A stretch of DNA of 64,000 bases, taken from contig NC_133907.1 of NCBI RefSeq assembly GCF_964199755.1, forward strand, positions 5,089,001-5,153,000, in the 5' to 3' direction. Below the pieces are notes generated by a model. The model was not told the origin of the DNA and searched no databases. It saw only the letters and a list, made by a program, of their open reading frames with translations. Origin of the DNA: Larus michahellis (lineage: Eukaryota > Chordata > Aves > Charadriiformes > Laridae). The position numbers and the translations under genes are program-made. Positions 10,489 through 23,340 of the stretch are shown here, in pieces. Positions within the stretch are counted from its first letter, which is position 1, and each line of letters opens with the position of its first letter.

Positions 10489-13400
10489 TCAGGGCTGGGT
10501 GCTGCCCCCGGGGCTGGCGACGGGGCGACAGCCCATCCTGCGGATGGAGTGGAGGGCCACGGTGCAGCAGCCCCGCAGCAGCGAGCTGATGTTGTAGATG
10601 GGCTGGCCCTGCCGGCGCTGCGAGCGGCACAGCCAGGCCACCGTGGGCACCGCCGGCACCACCACCGCCAGCAGATCCACAATGAAGTGGCGGCTCCAGT
10701 AGCTCTTGGAGGTGGCAGCCTCGCAGCCGGTCGCCTCCGTTGTCTCCTCCTCCGCCACGCAGGCGATGGTCACCGAGGGGCTGGCACTGGGGGGCTGTCG
10801 CACCGCCGGGTTGCAGGGGGCACCCCCCTCAGCACTGGCACCGGCCGTTGCGGCATCGGGCTCGGCCGCCAGCAGGTCCGTGGCCCCGGTGGGGTTAGAG
10901 GGCTCGGGGCCGGGCATCACGTCTTCCATTTCGGAGACCCAGGCGGAGGTGGGGCTGCCTAAGCTGCAAGCCTGGGACTTCATGACCTTCTCCAGGATGG
11001 TGTCCAGGTCGGGCTGGCAGGGCATGAAGTCCGTCTGGATGGCCCGCTCCTGCATGCAGCTGGCCTGCACCCCGGCCTCCACGCTGCCCCGCAGCCCCAG
11101 CAGCTTCTCGTAGGTGGAGCTGGGGGGCAGGCGGGTGACAGGTTCGCCCCCCACCTCCAGCGGGTCCGTGTGGCCGGGAGCCTCCTCCGCCCCCGCGAAG
11201 CCGCTGTCAGCCCCCTCGTCCAGCGAGATGGTCTGCGAGCCCCCCACGTTGCGGTCCCCGGCCCCCTGGTCGCTCAGCTTGGTGTAAGTGGAGCTGCGGG
11301 TGAGGGATCGGGCTGGGGACCCCCCCGCCGACTCGCCGGCCCCCTCCTCCTTCAGCGCCCCGTTCTGCGCCACCTCCATGCTGTGCAGCAGCGTCTCCAG
11401 CTTCTTGTTCTGGATGTTGATGTCCACGAAATACTTCTGGAGCCCCTTGTCCTTCTCCAGCAGGTTGTTCTTCACCGTGTCGATGACCTGCTTCAGCTGC
11501 TTGATCTCCTTGCGGGCCTCCTTCAGTGCCAGCTGGGCTTCCACGCGGTGGCACTCCTCCTCGATCCAGTCCTCCTGCATCCGCGACAGCTGCGTCTTCA
11601 GGTCCTCGATCTCAGCATCCCTGTGAGAGACGGGGAGGGCACCGCCATGGCGCTGAGGGGGCTGCGGGGACAGCCCTGTCCTCACATGCCCGGCACCGAG
11701 TTGGAGCCAGATCACCCAGTACCATTCATGGCTGGGACTCAGGGATGGATCCAGGGGTTCGGGGACCCTCGGGAGTGATGCTCAGGGACCCTCTGGAGGG
11801 ATGCTCAGCCCTCTCCCGGAGGGGACACAGAGCCCAGGGCTCCCCAGGGCTGCGTGGGGACGGGCAGGTGCCCCGGGCGGGTGCGTGGCAGCTGGCACGC
11901 CGGCGAGGACGTGCCTAAGCCCGAGAGGAGCAGATGGGGATTAGCCACTCTCTGACGCTGAAATTCAGAAAAAGCGTGGCAGGGACTTAACCGAGGGCAC
12001 AGGGAAGAGCACAGCCACCGCAGGTGGGACGCACGGGCTCCGCAGCCCCCAAATCCGCGGCTGGATGGGCAGCAATGCTAGATGCCCACGTGCCTGCAAC
12101 GCCGCTGCAAAGCTGGGAACCGGGTGTCTGGGCACGAGCCCGAGGACAAGATGCAGTGCCGGGAACCGAAAGCCCCCAGAAGTCCCATACGGGAGTTGCT
12201 GCTGCGGGTGGCAGTTCCTGGTGCCGGGACCCTTCCCGGTGGCTCCCATGCCAGGGGGGGGGTCTGTGCCCGCGGCCCCCGTGCTCACCTATCCTGCAGC
12301 CGCTCCTGCGTGTCCTTCAGGCGAGCTTTCAGGTGCCTGATGCAGACCTCCTTCTGCTGCAGGGGGGTCAGGTATTGCTCCGGCGTCGGCGGCTTTATCC
12401 CATGGTTGTCGCTGCAGAGGTTGTACTTGGCCGAGCGCCTGCAGGGACACAGACGTCACCCACCTGCCGGTGCTGGTGCCGGCACGGGCTCAGCAGAGGG
12501 GCCCCAGGGGAGATGCCTCCTCTTGGGGCGCAGCCTCATAGTGCACCCCAAAGGAGCCCCGCGGGCAGGAGGGGCAGGGTGGGTGTCTCAGGGTGCTGTG
12601 CTGCTGGCAGGAGGGTGGGTGCAGCTCCCAGACCCGCTGGTGCTGCCCATGGCCGCTGAGCCCTCTGCAGAGCTGCAGGCTTCGCCGGAGCAGCGGGTGC
12701 AGGAGCGGAGGTGGGAGCAGGCAGGCACCGAGGTCTCTGCATGCCTAGAGAGAGCTTTACGGGGAATGAGAGATGCAGATGGGGAACCCGGGGTGGGATC
12801 AGCCCCGTCAGAGATGGAGCTGGAAGATGGGTAATGGGAAGGTTCAGGATGGAGAATGTCTGGAGCTGGCGGCTGTCTTGCCCATGGAGACCAAGCTGGG
12901 ACGTCCGGCATCTGCTCCGGGATGGGACAGTGGCGTGGCACCACTGTGGCAGATGAGGGGATGTCTCCGGCTCAAAGCCCGGGGCAGAAGGGAGAGCAGG
13001 GGCTGGCCAGGGACGGGGCTGCATGTCAGGGCTGGGAAGCACCCGGAGAGCTGTGCGCAGCACGAGACGCTCCTGCATTGCAGCAGGGTGTCCCAAACCC
13101 CCTGCGCATCGCAGCAGGGTAGTGGGTAACCCTCTGTGCATGGCAGGGCAGCCCCAAACCCCTCTGCGTGGTGGCAGGCAGCCCAGCAGCCTTCGGCCAG
13201 AGACATTAAGCATCACGTTAGGAGCAGCCAGGTGGGACCGTGGCCTTGCAACACCCCGCGGCAGCGGGATGGCCACCTGCTCCCTGCTGTGGTGGGCTCC
13301 CTGCACAGGCTCTGGTCCCATGTCACCCTCGGGCCGTCATATCCTTCCAGATTTGATGCCACCTCTGGGAGCTGGAAGGCGGTTGGGGACAGGTGGGATG

Positions 13401-14975
13401 AGCTCAGCCCAGGGACAGCCCAAAATGCCGGCACAGGGCTGGGGCCGATGCCTGACCCACAGCTCAATGCCCGGGAGCTCCCCGCTGAGAAGCCAGGCTG
13501 CCACCCGCTGCCACCGGACCTCCGCAGGGCAGCAATGAGGGGATGGAAATGAAGCTCTCGTCCACTGTGCCCTTGGTCCCGCAGGACGCGGGGTGCCCTT
13601 CGGGGTGCAGGAGCGGAGGGAGGGAGACGTGCAGCGCGCAAGCCACAGCCACGGCAGGAGGGAGGGAAGGGGACAGGGTGCCAGGCTGGCAGGCGGGGGG
13701 ACGGGGAGGGAGAAGACACGACAACAGCGGCGGAGAGGTTTGGCGGCAGATGGTGGGGGGGTCTTCGGGAGACACAGCAGCGTCTCCGCCGGCTCCGGCT
13801 TCCCCAGCCGCCAAGCGCACAGCCTCGCTCCACCGGCCCCTCTGCTCCTGTCCCCGCCGGGCACCGGCACCGGCAGCACGGGTGCTGCTCCCCCCTGCCC
13901 GGGGGCACCCAGCAGCCGCCCTGGGGCCATGGGTGATGGGTTACCTTGGGGTGGGGCTGCTGTCGCTGCCCTTGCAGGAGCCAGAATTGCTGCTGCTGCT
14001 CAGCGAGGAGGTGCCGTAGGTGTCCCTCCCGGGGGGCGAGGGGCGCCTGGAGGCAGGGAGAAGAGGCTGTGTCTCAGGCCGAGTGGCTGAGGGCGCTGAA
14101 GACTTAAAGAAGGAGGCAAAGCCACTCCGTCCATAAACCCCGCGACTGCCAACCACCACACCGAAGAACACACAAGACAAAAGGACAAAACAAACAGCAG
14201 GGATCAAAATGGCACGGACACGGCGACAGGCGCAAAGGCAGGGCTGGGGCAGGGGGGGCTGCCCACCCGCTCCCCTTCCCCAGCGTGGCATCCCCCGGAC
14301 GCCGGCACGGCATCCCTGCACCCCGAGGACCAGGAGCCCCTTGGGAGCCCCCGGGGAGCATGGCCCCAGCAGAGCTCGAGTCACCCCGCTGCTGCCACCG
14401 GGTTGGCACCTACACGTGGGCAGATCTGCCTTTTCTCTCTGCCCGTGCTGCTGGTGGCAGCCAGTCCCTAAATAACGGCAGCCCAGGTCATGGAGACATG
14501 TGGAGGGGAATAAACGCTTTTTTTCCCCTCTTGCTCTTTACCACTGCAGCTCAGGGAGAGGTTTCTCAAGGGCTAACGCACCTCCCAGCTTCACCGCCCC
14601 AACCCAGGGGCCCTTGCACCGCTGCCGGGGCCCTCCACCACCACCTGCCTTTGCCCGGACGGACAGAGGGGTTGGTGCCGGCTGTGGCAGAGACGGACAG
14701 AGAGGGACGGAGGGTTGTGCAGCGCTCAGGGGGCTGCATGCACGGACGGGGAAGTGCTGTGCGGTGGGCAGCGACATGCAACCCCCCCCAAAGCCGGGCT
14801 GGGGGGTTGGTGCTGCAAAGTGGCAGCTCGTGGTGTAGGTGGGGAGCGTTCCCTGCCTGCTGCCAGCCGGGAGAAGTGCTGGGCAGGCGCCGGTGCCCGG
14901 TGCCAGGGGCCAGAGGCCAAAGCATATTCACCTTCGCGATCCGGTGGACGAGCGTCTGCTCCCCGGCAGAGACAT
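10489..14975 (-). CDS. SNPH: Syntaphilin, axonal mitochondrial anchor
   Basis: Coding exons on the minus strand, 5' to 3': 14975-14932, 14046-13945, 12438-12289, 11620-10489; phases agree and give 475 aa (human about 494). The start gives MSLPGSRRSSTGSRR, which aligns with the human MAMSLPGSRR start. A Ser-rich stretch follows (TYGTSSLSSSSNSG), then the highly conserved coiled-coil region (about residues 65-180, with DDLK-like EIEDLKTQLSRMQ and KEIKQLKQVIDTVKNN) that contains the syntaxin-binding part. A C-terminal hydrophobic segment at about 411-430 (FIVDLLAVVVPAVPTVAW) follows SYWSRH and is the mitochondrial outer-membrane anchor. Syntaphilin docks axonal mitochondria to microtubules and was first described as a SNARE-assembly inhibitor. 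The middle (residues about 200-400) is divergent and rich in Ala, Gly and Pro. The gene is intact and convergent with SDCBP2. Confidence 0.95.
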
Positions 14976-15009
14976 TGCCGCGGTGCCACGGGTCCTGGGC
15001 GCGGGGGAA

Positions 15010-18000
15010 CTGCGGGTTAAACGCAACAGAGAGAGGAGGTGAAGGCAAGGAAACGGCCCCGGTGAGATGGGACCCACGCAAAGTGCCGGCACAGGGATGA
15101 GCCCCTGCAGCAGGGCAGCAGTTTAACCCCCAGGGCCACCTGTACAGGGACAGATGTGGGCTGTGCTCCCTGCCTGACCCCATGGCCCAGGAATGCCGGG
15201 ATGTTGCGGATGAACGCCCAGGGTCTTGCCCCGGCAGGGCATGCTGCAGGCACAGGGCAAGGGCTTTCTTCATTTATAAGGCAAACCAGAAGCACAGCAG
15301 GTACCTGCCCATGGTCTAAAGCCCCTTTCCCACCAGTCTCCGGGCATGGGACAAGGTTTCCCCTGCGTTACCCCAGGTCCCCATCCCTGCTGGGGAAGGG
15401 ATGTCTGCCACAGGGACACAGGGTGCCTGCAGTGGTGGCATTACTCGGAGCAGAGATGGGACGAGGGCTCTGACACCCAGCCCTGGACCTCCTGCATTTC
15501 CACCCGGGCAGGCGGCTGTCCCCACAGCAGGCTGGGCGCCTGCTTGTCCTTAATTAAGTCAGAATCACCCGTTCACCAGTGAAATCGGGTAAGGAAGCAC
15601 AGATCCCTGCATGATGCAGAAGCAGCAGCAGCTAATCCCTTGGGAAACGCAGTGCCTGTTTTCCTGTAAATAAATAGGCCAGATCCAGAGGCTTGTAGCA
15701 ACCAACAGGAGCTGCTCGAGGAGGCAGCAGCTCGGGCAGGCACAGGGATGTGAACTGCTATGGAAAGCATCCACTCAGCACATCCACCCCGGCAAGCATC
15801 CCATGGCACCGCTGTGATGCCCCACTGCGCTCCCGGGGCCAAGGACAGCTGGGCCGGGGACACCGTGTGGGCTCCGCCGCGCTCCCCCCATCCCCAATCC
15901 CATTCACAATACTTGTATTTGTCCCAGATTTTGGCAGCTCCAGCCCAGAGCAACGCGAGTGATGGGTCTGGCCAGCTGATAATCGATGGGCGATTGGAAA
16001 CGCTAAGTGCTGCTCGGCCCCAATCCAGGGGAGCGAGGAGCGAGAACAGAGGGGGAGGCAGGAGAGGAGGAGAGAGCGTGACCAGCCCATCCCAATGCAG
16101 CCTTTTCCATTTGCCACCCTATGGCTGTTTTTTCCAGGCTGCCTCCTGCCTAATGCTGAAAGCCCACAATGGCCAGCCCAAGTCTGTCCTCCGCCCAGGA
16201 TGCGCCGCTCCCTGATCCCCAACCCAGGGCACCGCAGAGCGGAGAAGCTGGCGACATGCAGCTGCGGTGAGCCCCCAAGCCCCAGCAGGCATGGTGACCC
16301 ATGCCAGGAGGGTGCCAGCACCCCTGGGACATGGTGACCAGGATTCAGGGGTCCTGCTGGGGATGGACACACTGGGGAGGACCTGGGCAGGGGGAGGCAG
16401 CGCTGGATAACTGGCGGATAACTGCTCCTGGCTTGACAGCGTGCGCGGCCGGGCGGCTGCGGGCTTTGCTAATGCAGCAGCAGCGTGAATCAGCATCCAG
16501 CGCCAGAGCCGAGCGCGGCCCCAGCACCAGTGGGAGCATCCTCCGGCAGCGCCATGCGGGGCTGCGGCACAGCCCAGGCTCCAGCCATGAGACCCCCCAG
16601 GGGTGGGCAGCGAGGACAGCCCATCCCTTGCTTTTCACCTCCCCGAGCAGCCCTCCGGCAGGGCTTCAGGGAGATTTGCGGCCACAGGGATTAACTCCTC
16701 GCCCTCTCGCAGCCCCAAGCCCCGTGCCCTGGCCCAACGCAGCCCAGCATCCCCGCTCTTCCCCGTTCACAGCCGATTTACCCGCACGCAAAGCTGCTCT
16801 GCTGGGGGGGGTCCCTCTGCTCTCCCCGCCAGCGCTGGGGGTTTAATGAAGCCACCAGGCGAGTGCCAGCACCGCAGATGGCATGCCTGCGCCCTGCACA
16901 CAGGCTGGTACCGCGTCGGGCGCTCCTGCGAGCACCCCATGCTGCACCCTGGGTGCCTGCCCCAGCATCCGCAGTCAGGAAGGGCTCTGTGGGGAAGCTG
17001 GGATTCGGCCCTCATGCCTGGCGAGCTCAGTTCCTCCTCCTCCTCCTCCTTCCACTGCTGCAGACTCGCCTGGCGCCCACGCCAAGGCTCGACGCCTCTC
17101 GCGGCGCCGGCAGCTTTAGGGGGGTGAGAAACTCAAGAGCAGCCCCGTGGTGCTGCCGCAGGGAGCCCGGCCAAGGTCTGCCAGCGGGCACCGAAACCCC
17201 GCGGAGCCGGGGGAAGCACCATCCTGCTCCCTGCCCGGGTCCCCGTCTCACGAACACGAGGGGCTGCGCATCCCCTCCCGGCTGGGTACCAGCTCTGCCT
17301 CGCCAGCCTGCCCCAGGGCGGCTTGGGCAAGCCAGCTTGAATTTAATCGCTGGTAATAAATTGGCACCGTCTTTATTCCCACGGAATCAATGGGATGTTT
17401 CAGGCTCCCCAAGAGCCTCACCGTGCCCACGGGCTGGGCAGAGTTAGCACCAGAGCTGAAAACACACCTTTGCACATGGTCCATGGCTACTTCGCCTCTA
17501 AAGGTGGAGGGAAAGACTTAATTGCACTGAGAGTTACCACCACGGCAGGGAGCAGGACGAGCAGCTCTAGCGCCAAGGGAGCCTCGCCAGGAAAGCGAGA
17601 GGAAATCCAAGATTATCTTATCACATTCAAAATGCAAGGCAGGGGGAGGCAGTGAAGCCCCCTGCTTTAGCAGTGATGCGCAGAGGGGTCTGCTCCCCCC
17701 GAGGGGATGCCCCTGCCCCCCCGAGGGAGCCGCGCCAGCCCGGCCCCCCCCTCCCTGCAATGCCTGGCACTTCTGCCAGCTCCGGCTCGCTGCCGTGGCC
17801 CCTCATCGATTAGGCATTAGGAAAAACACACGGGAGAGGAAATGGCAAACATTCCAAGATGAATAACCATGTCCCCGAGCACACCGCACGCTCCCCAGCG
17901 AGGAAGACGACGGCAGCCGCAAGGGCCGGGAAACACAAGGAAGTAACCAAGAGCAGGTCACTAAAATCTAAAAACCATCTAAAAGATGGGGCTCGGGGCA

Positions 18001-21000
18001 GGACTCAGAGCAAAGCTGCCAGGGCAAGCGGAAAAGAAGAAATCCCATAAAAACATGGGGGTGGAAAGCAGCCCAAGGCCAGGGTGGAGGACAGGCAGGT
18101 TCGTTGCTCCATGTCAGAAGCATCGGAAGGCAGCTCCCGCTCAGCACGGGGGCAAAACCCCCAAAAATGAACATCGGGAGCCTCGGCAGCGGGAGAGGAA
18201 CCCCGGGAGCCTGGAGGGCAGCGTGCCAGTGCCAGCCACGCCGGGTCTGCAAACCCCACGTCAGCTGGATGAGAGAAAGCCAGGTCTGAGACACCCAACT
18301 GAAAGCCAGTATGGGGAATGGATTTATTCCACCTTATTTTCATCTTCGCAGAATGAGGAACATGGGGAACGGCTTGCAGGACACAGAATGAATGCGGCGG
18401 CACCCCTTAGTTTGTGGGTTGATCCTTACAGAGCTGAGGAAAACAGCTCGTGCCCCAGGAGTGGGGATGTGTCTGTGGCACAGGCTCCGGAGAGACCCCG
18501 AGCAGCTCTGACCCGGCATCGGACACCGGCGCTGAGCCCAGTGACACCAACCGCAAATGCTGATCCCCGCAGCCAAAGAGTGCGTCTCCGCGCACACAGC
18601 CCCGGCTCCACAGCGCAGGCCAGGCTTGTAATCATACACCGGGGCAAGGTTAGGGCGATTCGGGGAGTGCCAGCTTGTCCCCGTGCTGAGGTTGGGGGAC
18701 CAGCAGGACCCTGCTCAGTGCAGCACCTCTGCAGATGCTCCTGCTCCCCGGAGATGGCGGGGTCCAGGGTCTGGTGGTCCAACTTAACGTCGCGTCATGC
18801 TGCAAACCACCCATATTTGTTCCAGCATCTTGCGAATCACCCCCAAAATGCGGTTCGGGGGAAGGGCAGGACGAACGCTGCCCATTGCAAGGTCTAACGC
18901 TCTCTCCTGGAGCCACCGACAGCAAAACTTCCCAGGAATCTGCCGGCCCATAGCGGAACAGAAAGGCGCTCTTTCAAAAGCAACAGCACGAAATAGTGCT
19001 TACCCTCTGCAACAGAATTAGCCTGGGGAATTCATGCGAAATAACGGCAGTGATCCTTGATAAGGAAACAGCCGGAGTTCCAGCACGAAAAGCTGACACC
19101 CCACGCAGGGTGGGATGGAGCACGGCTGGGCACAGGAGCCTCTCGCTGCCGGGAATGGGAGAACCCCCTCGCCGGCAGGTTTTGCCGTAACCGCTGAGCG
19201 CTTTCTGTGGGTGCTGCACTCGGCAGCACCCAGCCCCGGGCAGGGCTCAGGCTGCCCCCCACGCTGGCACCGGTGTCCAGCACCGGCACCCCCAGGCACG
19301 GCACGTGCCCCATCCCCACCACGACAGGTCGCTCAGCCAGGTCCCTGCAAGCACCTTGGCATGTCCCCTGCAGCTGAGAGTCCCACATGCCACCACCATC
19401 CTGGGGTGGCTGACACCCCACGATGCTCCCGAGCTGCATCCCCTGGTGGGTCCCCAAGCGCCCGCCAGCCGCAGAGGGGATCCGGAGCACCGCTGCCCCC
19501 CAGATCACCCCACCATGGCAACGCAAAGCCAGATGGGTGGCAGAGCAGTGACAGAGAGCCAGCAGAGCACCTGGAAACTCAACCTGGCGCCCTAGAGAAG
19601 GACGTCCCCAAGAATTGTGGCTCAGCCATCACTTTGGGATTGCTGCCCCGCGGAGATGCCTCTGTGGCTTGAATGCAGCTGCTTCCCCACCCCACGCTGG
19701 ATCCCCCGGCCGTGCCAGCGACAGACAGACAGGGCTGGGCAACCATCGCTCCTCCTAGGAGCTTCCTACATGGGACGGGGCCACGGGACACCCGGAAAGA
19801 CCCTCACCATCAGCTCGGTGAAGCCTCAGCCTGTTCCTCCGGAGGTTTTGCCACCATGTGCTCTTTGCTGCTGAGGCGTCTCACTTCGCCCGACTTCTGC
19901 AGGGTTCGGTAGCAACCAGCTGCTGCGCTGGCCCGAGCTGCCCCACCAGCTCCTCCCGTCCCCGCGGGGAACGCTCCGAGGAGGTGCAAGAGCAGGCGGG
20001 CCCGTCTGGCAGCCCCAGCCCTCGGCACGCAGCCGCCCGGGGCCCAGCCGCCGCTGCGTTTCCACGGATTTCTCCCTCACCGCTCCTTTTGTCAGGGCTC
20101 CTGTCGCCCTGCCCGCTTGCCGGATTCCCTCGTTTCCCTTGACGCCATCCTGCCTTAAGAGCGTTTTGCGACGGTGGCACCAAGCCCAAGCGTCTCAGAG
20201 CAGCTTTAGCGATTCTGCAGAAACCTTGGGAGAAAAAGCCATGCCCGGCACACGCCGGCGGGCGCCTTCCCTGCGGGTCCCTCCCTGTGGGTCCCTCCCT
20301 GTATCTTCAGCCTTCCAGTACTAATGAAGATTAAAAGCAGAGAGCAACAGGGGGAGGGAAATCACAGCTTTGTTTTTTTCGGGGAAGAAAAAGGGCTCAC
20401 GAGGAGGAGACCTCCCTGCCTTTCCAGCACGGGCTCTGCTTTTCCTTTGCACTCAAAAATAAGCAAAGCGCTGAAGGTGGCAAACAACCAGCAACCTGGT
20501 TTGGGACAGAGCGCTGCGTCCCCGCAATCAGCGGCGGCGCCAGGATCGGTTTGGTGCTTGAAGAGGGACTGGGAGGCATTGAGGGGTGGTGGGAAGGAGC
20601 AGGATCTGGCAGCCGGGGCCAAGGCTGGCAGAAGTCCGGCCAAGGAGAGGATCAGCATTGCGGGCACCATCCCAGCTGCCGGAGGCAAACACGGGCTGCC
20701 TGGTGCACAGCGGTGACCGTGTCTGTGCTCCTCCTTCTGCCATGGGGGATTTTTTGAGAGAGAGGGGCTACTTTGCTCCTGTTTGGGAGTTTCCAAGGGA
20801 GCCGCGATATCTCCAGGGGCTGGGAGACTCTTCTCCAGCAGAAACGGGCTCATCCCAAAGCAGGCAGAGCTTCACCTGGGTCCCACACAGAAGGAGATGC
20901 TCCAGGTCAGGCCAGAGCACAGGGCTCGGGGCAAAAGCAGCAACAAAACGCACAGGATGTTTATGCAACACCACCAGAAAAAAAAAATCAATTTTGCTAA

Positions 21001-22719
21001 GAGTTGTCGTATGGCGTAACGAAGCACAGGAGCATCTCCTTTTATTCTCTTATTTGTTATAAAATGCTGAGTCGACACCCAGAGATTACAGGAAAACAGA
21101 GAGCTTTTGAAAAGATGGGGTTATGCGGCTCATCACTTTTCCAGCTGACCTGGCCGCAGCGCCCAGTGGGGAGGTGGCAATTCCTGGCCCTCATTAGCTA
21201 AAAATCAGGTGCCTGACCAGAGGGACCAGGCTGGTCTCTTACTGGGGCCTCTGGAGGTAGAGAGCTCTGTGCCAAATGCTGTAGTAGCAGCCATTGCCAT
21301 GAGAATAGGAGTAGGTTACCTGGGATGAATGCAGGGTATCTGGAAGGGATGCAGGATACCCGGGATGGATGTAGGATACCCAGGATGGATGCAGGGCCTA
21401 CAGTCTTGCCCAGGGCTGGGAAGGTTGGCAGGTTGGGAATAGACATGAGGTTACACCCCACAGCCCATCCTGCGCCAGGGTTCTGCTGGGGAGCCCAGCT
21501 GAGGACGGCTAAGCAGAAGGGAGAGCCCACTCCTGCGGAATATGCAGGCAAAAAGATGGGAGAGAAATCCAGCTTCCAGTGCGAACAGCTACTCCTCCCC
21601 TCCGCACCCCCGCGCAGCATCAGTGCGGTGGAAGCAGGTCTCCCCTGAACCACCATCCGCCTTGAACCGGGGCCAGGAAAGACGGTGGTCACGGAGGATT
21701 CGCCCCGGGTTCCCGCACCTCTGGAATGGCCTACTTTAACAACACGCCCCGTCTCCCGTCTCAGCCTGCTGCAACGCTGCCGAGGCACTAGCACAGACAT
21801 TACCCCCCTCCGGACCCCCCCCCAGCTCCCCTGGCCAGGGACCTCTGCAGCCCTGGAAACCAGGATTGGCACCTTCTTGCACAAAGTCAGGGCACCACGC
21901 GCCCATCGCCCAGGGAGGGTGGGGACGCCAGTAATTTTATAAGCACCGCAAACGCGCAGCGGCGGGTTCCTGTGTGACAACCAGGCGGCACTGACCTTGC
22001 GGGGAGGAGAGAAAAGGAGCACCCGGCTCATCAGTCAGCTCCTGTATTTGCCGTATCCCTTCGGAGATGGAGCCTTAAGCCATTAAATAATAAAAATCTC
22101 AATTGCACAGCAGCTCCTGCAGTCCCCCATGGTGCCTTTGGATGCTGTACGAGCAGACGTGGGTCTGGTGCATGGAGGGAGGATGTGGGTCTGGTGCATG
22201 TGATGTGGGTCTGGTGCGTGCAGGGAGGGTCTGGTGCATGCAGCGAGTGCACTGCAGGTCTGGTGAGAATGATGCATGTCCGATGCATGCCCTGTGGGTG
22301 CAGTGCATGCAATATGGGTCCGGTGCTTGTGAAGCAGGTCTGCTGTGGGTCCAGGTGTGTGTAACGTGGGTCTGACAGACAAGGTGTGGGTCTGGTGAGC
22401 GTGACATGGGCCCGGCGCATGCCGTGGGGGTCTGGTGCATGCAATGCAGGTCCAGCGCCTGCGCTGCGGGGCCGGCGGGTGCGATGCGGGTCCGGTGCGT
22501 GCATTGCGGGTGTGCTGCGGGCCCGACGCGTGACCTGCCCCAAGCACCCTCTTGCCCGCGGACAACCCCCCCCCCCCCCGCCATCGCCCCCCAGTGCGGA
22601 GCGGCGCTGCCAGCCCCGTGTTGCGGGCCCCCCCCACCCCGAGTCTGCAGCCAGAAAGGGATGAGTCACGGCGGCCGCCGGGCCCCGCCGCCCCCCGCCC
22701 CGCACCGCGCCCCGCTCAC
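15010..22719 (-). other. SNPH: SNPH 5' intron
   Basis: This is the intron between the exon carrying the start codon (acceptor CCCGCAG at 15016-15010, minus strand) and the upstream non-coding exon at 22720-22787. It is GC-rich throughout, with a CCT-type short tandem at about 17036-17053 and the 20-bp minisatellite at 22159-22530. No exon of a known protein is recognised on either strand. Open frames of up to about 300 codons occur (for example 17986-18897) but lack any family signature. Confidence 0.6.
22159..22530 (+). repeat. 20-bp minisatellite at the edge of the SNPH CpG island
   Basis: About 18 imperfect copies of a roughly 20-base unit, close to GYGGGTCYGGTGCRTGCAAT, can be followed by eye. 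Units at the left end read GTGGGTCTGGTGCATG; units at the right, next to the CpG island, read GCGGGTCCGGTGCGTG. The differences are mostly C-to-T or G-to-A at CpG positions. The array lies in the SNPH 5' intron, under 200 bases from exon 2. Confidence 0.9.
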
Positions 22720-22787
22720 CTGCGCGGGGCCCCGCCGATGTCCGGGGCGGGGGGAGGGCCGGGGGAGGGGGGGCCGGAATCAGCGAC
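22720..22787 (-). other. SNPH: SNPH non-coding exon 2 (predicted)
   Basis: On the minus strand a strong pyrimidine tract (CTCTCTCCCTTCCCCGCCAG) ends at 22788, and a consensus donor GTGAGC starts at 22719 after CGCGCAG. The 68-base exon between them lies 117 bases downstream of the first-exon donor at 22905. An upstream ATG in exon 1 (22920-22918) would read seven codons, MEAGAGR, into this exon and then stop, forming a short upstream ORF. Confidence 0.55.
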
Positions 22788-22949
22788 CTGGCGGGGAAGG
22801 GAGAGAGCGGGCGGTGAGCGGCCGCTGCGCGGGGCGCGGTGAGGGACCATCCGCCCCCCCCCACCCCGCAACACACCCCCCACCCCCCCCGCGCCCTCCA
22901 TCACCTGCGCCGGCTTCCATGGGTGCGGCGGGGCGGCCGGGGAGCGCGG

Positions 22950-23018
22950 GATGGAGGGATGGAGGGAGGGAGGGATGGAGGCAGGGACGGGGATGGAGGG
23001 AGGGAGGGAGGGAGGGAT
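22950..23018 (+). repeat. GGGA/GGAT short tandem repeat
   Basis: Purine-rich tandem of GGATGGAGG and GGGA units in the upstream part of the SNPH CpG island; it may lie within or just upstream of the first exon. Confidence 0.85.
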
Positions 23019-23169
23019 GAGCTTCGCAGCTGCGTAATTTGCCTCCCTCCCCTGCGCTCTTAAAGCGACGGCGGCGCCGGTCCCCCCCCCACCTCACACC
23101 CCCCGCCGGGTTTTCCCCCGTTTCTATGGCAACTCCTCTCCGCCGGGGCGCAGCGCCTCACAAAATAAC

Positions 23170-23188
23170 AAAAAAAAAAAAAAAAAAA
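23170..23188 (+). repeat. A19 homopolymer
   Basis: Uninterrupted run of 19 A on the + strand inside GC-rich sequence at the upstream edge of the SNPH CpG island. Confidence 0.95.
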
Positions 23189-23340
23189 GAAAAGCCGGTT
23201 TTTGAGGTCCTTCCCCGGCGGCGGAGCCCCCGCGGGCAGGGTGCTCCCGGCGCCCCGGGGCCGGCAGGTCGCGCTCGGCTCCTCTCCCCGCGTAACCCCG
23301 GCGGAGGAGGAGGAGGATGGGGGGGAGCGGGAGCACCCCC

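Larger units (their letters stand above)
22540..23340 (-). promoter_or_regulatory. SNPH: SNPH CpG-island promoter
   Basis: This stretch is very GC- and CpG-rich and is the only CpG island between the SNPH start codon and RAD21L1. On the minus strand it contains a donor after CCGGCGCAG at 22905 (first exon) and a small internal exon at 22787-22720. There is no TATA box at a useful position. A GGGA/GGAT tract at about 22950-23018 and an A19 run at 23170-23188 lie at its upstream side. The start site is not fixed and probably lies near 23000-23100. Confidence 0.6.

Noticed and set aside
9467-10630. A 387-codon minus-strand frame next to the SNPH stop
   Set aside because: It overlaps the SNPH coding end in another frame and extends through the GC-rich 3' UTR; Pro/Gly-rich low-complexity translation only.
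17986-18897. A 303-codon + strand frame in the SNPH 5' intron
   Set aside because: No similarity to any family I know, no good start context, and opposite to the transcribed strand of the host gene.
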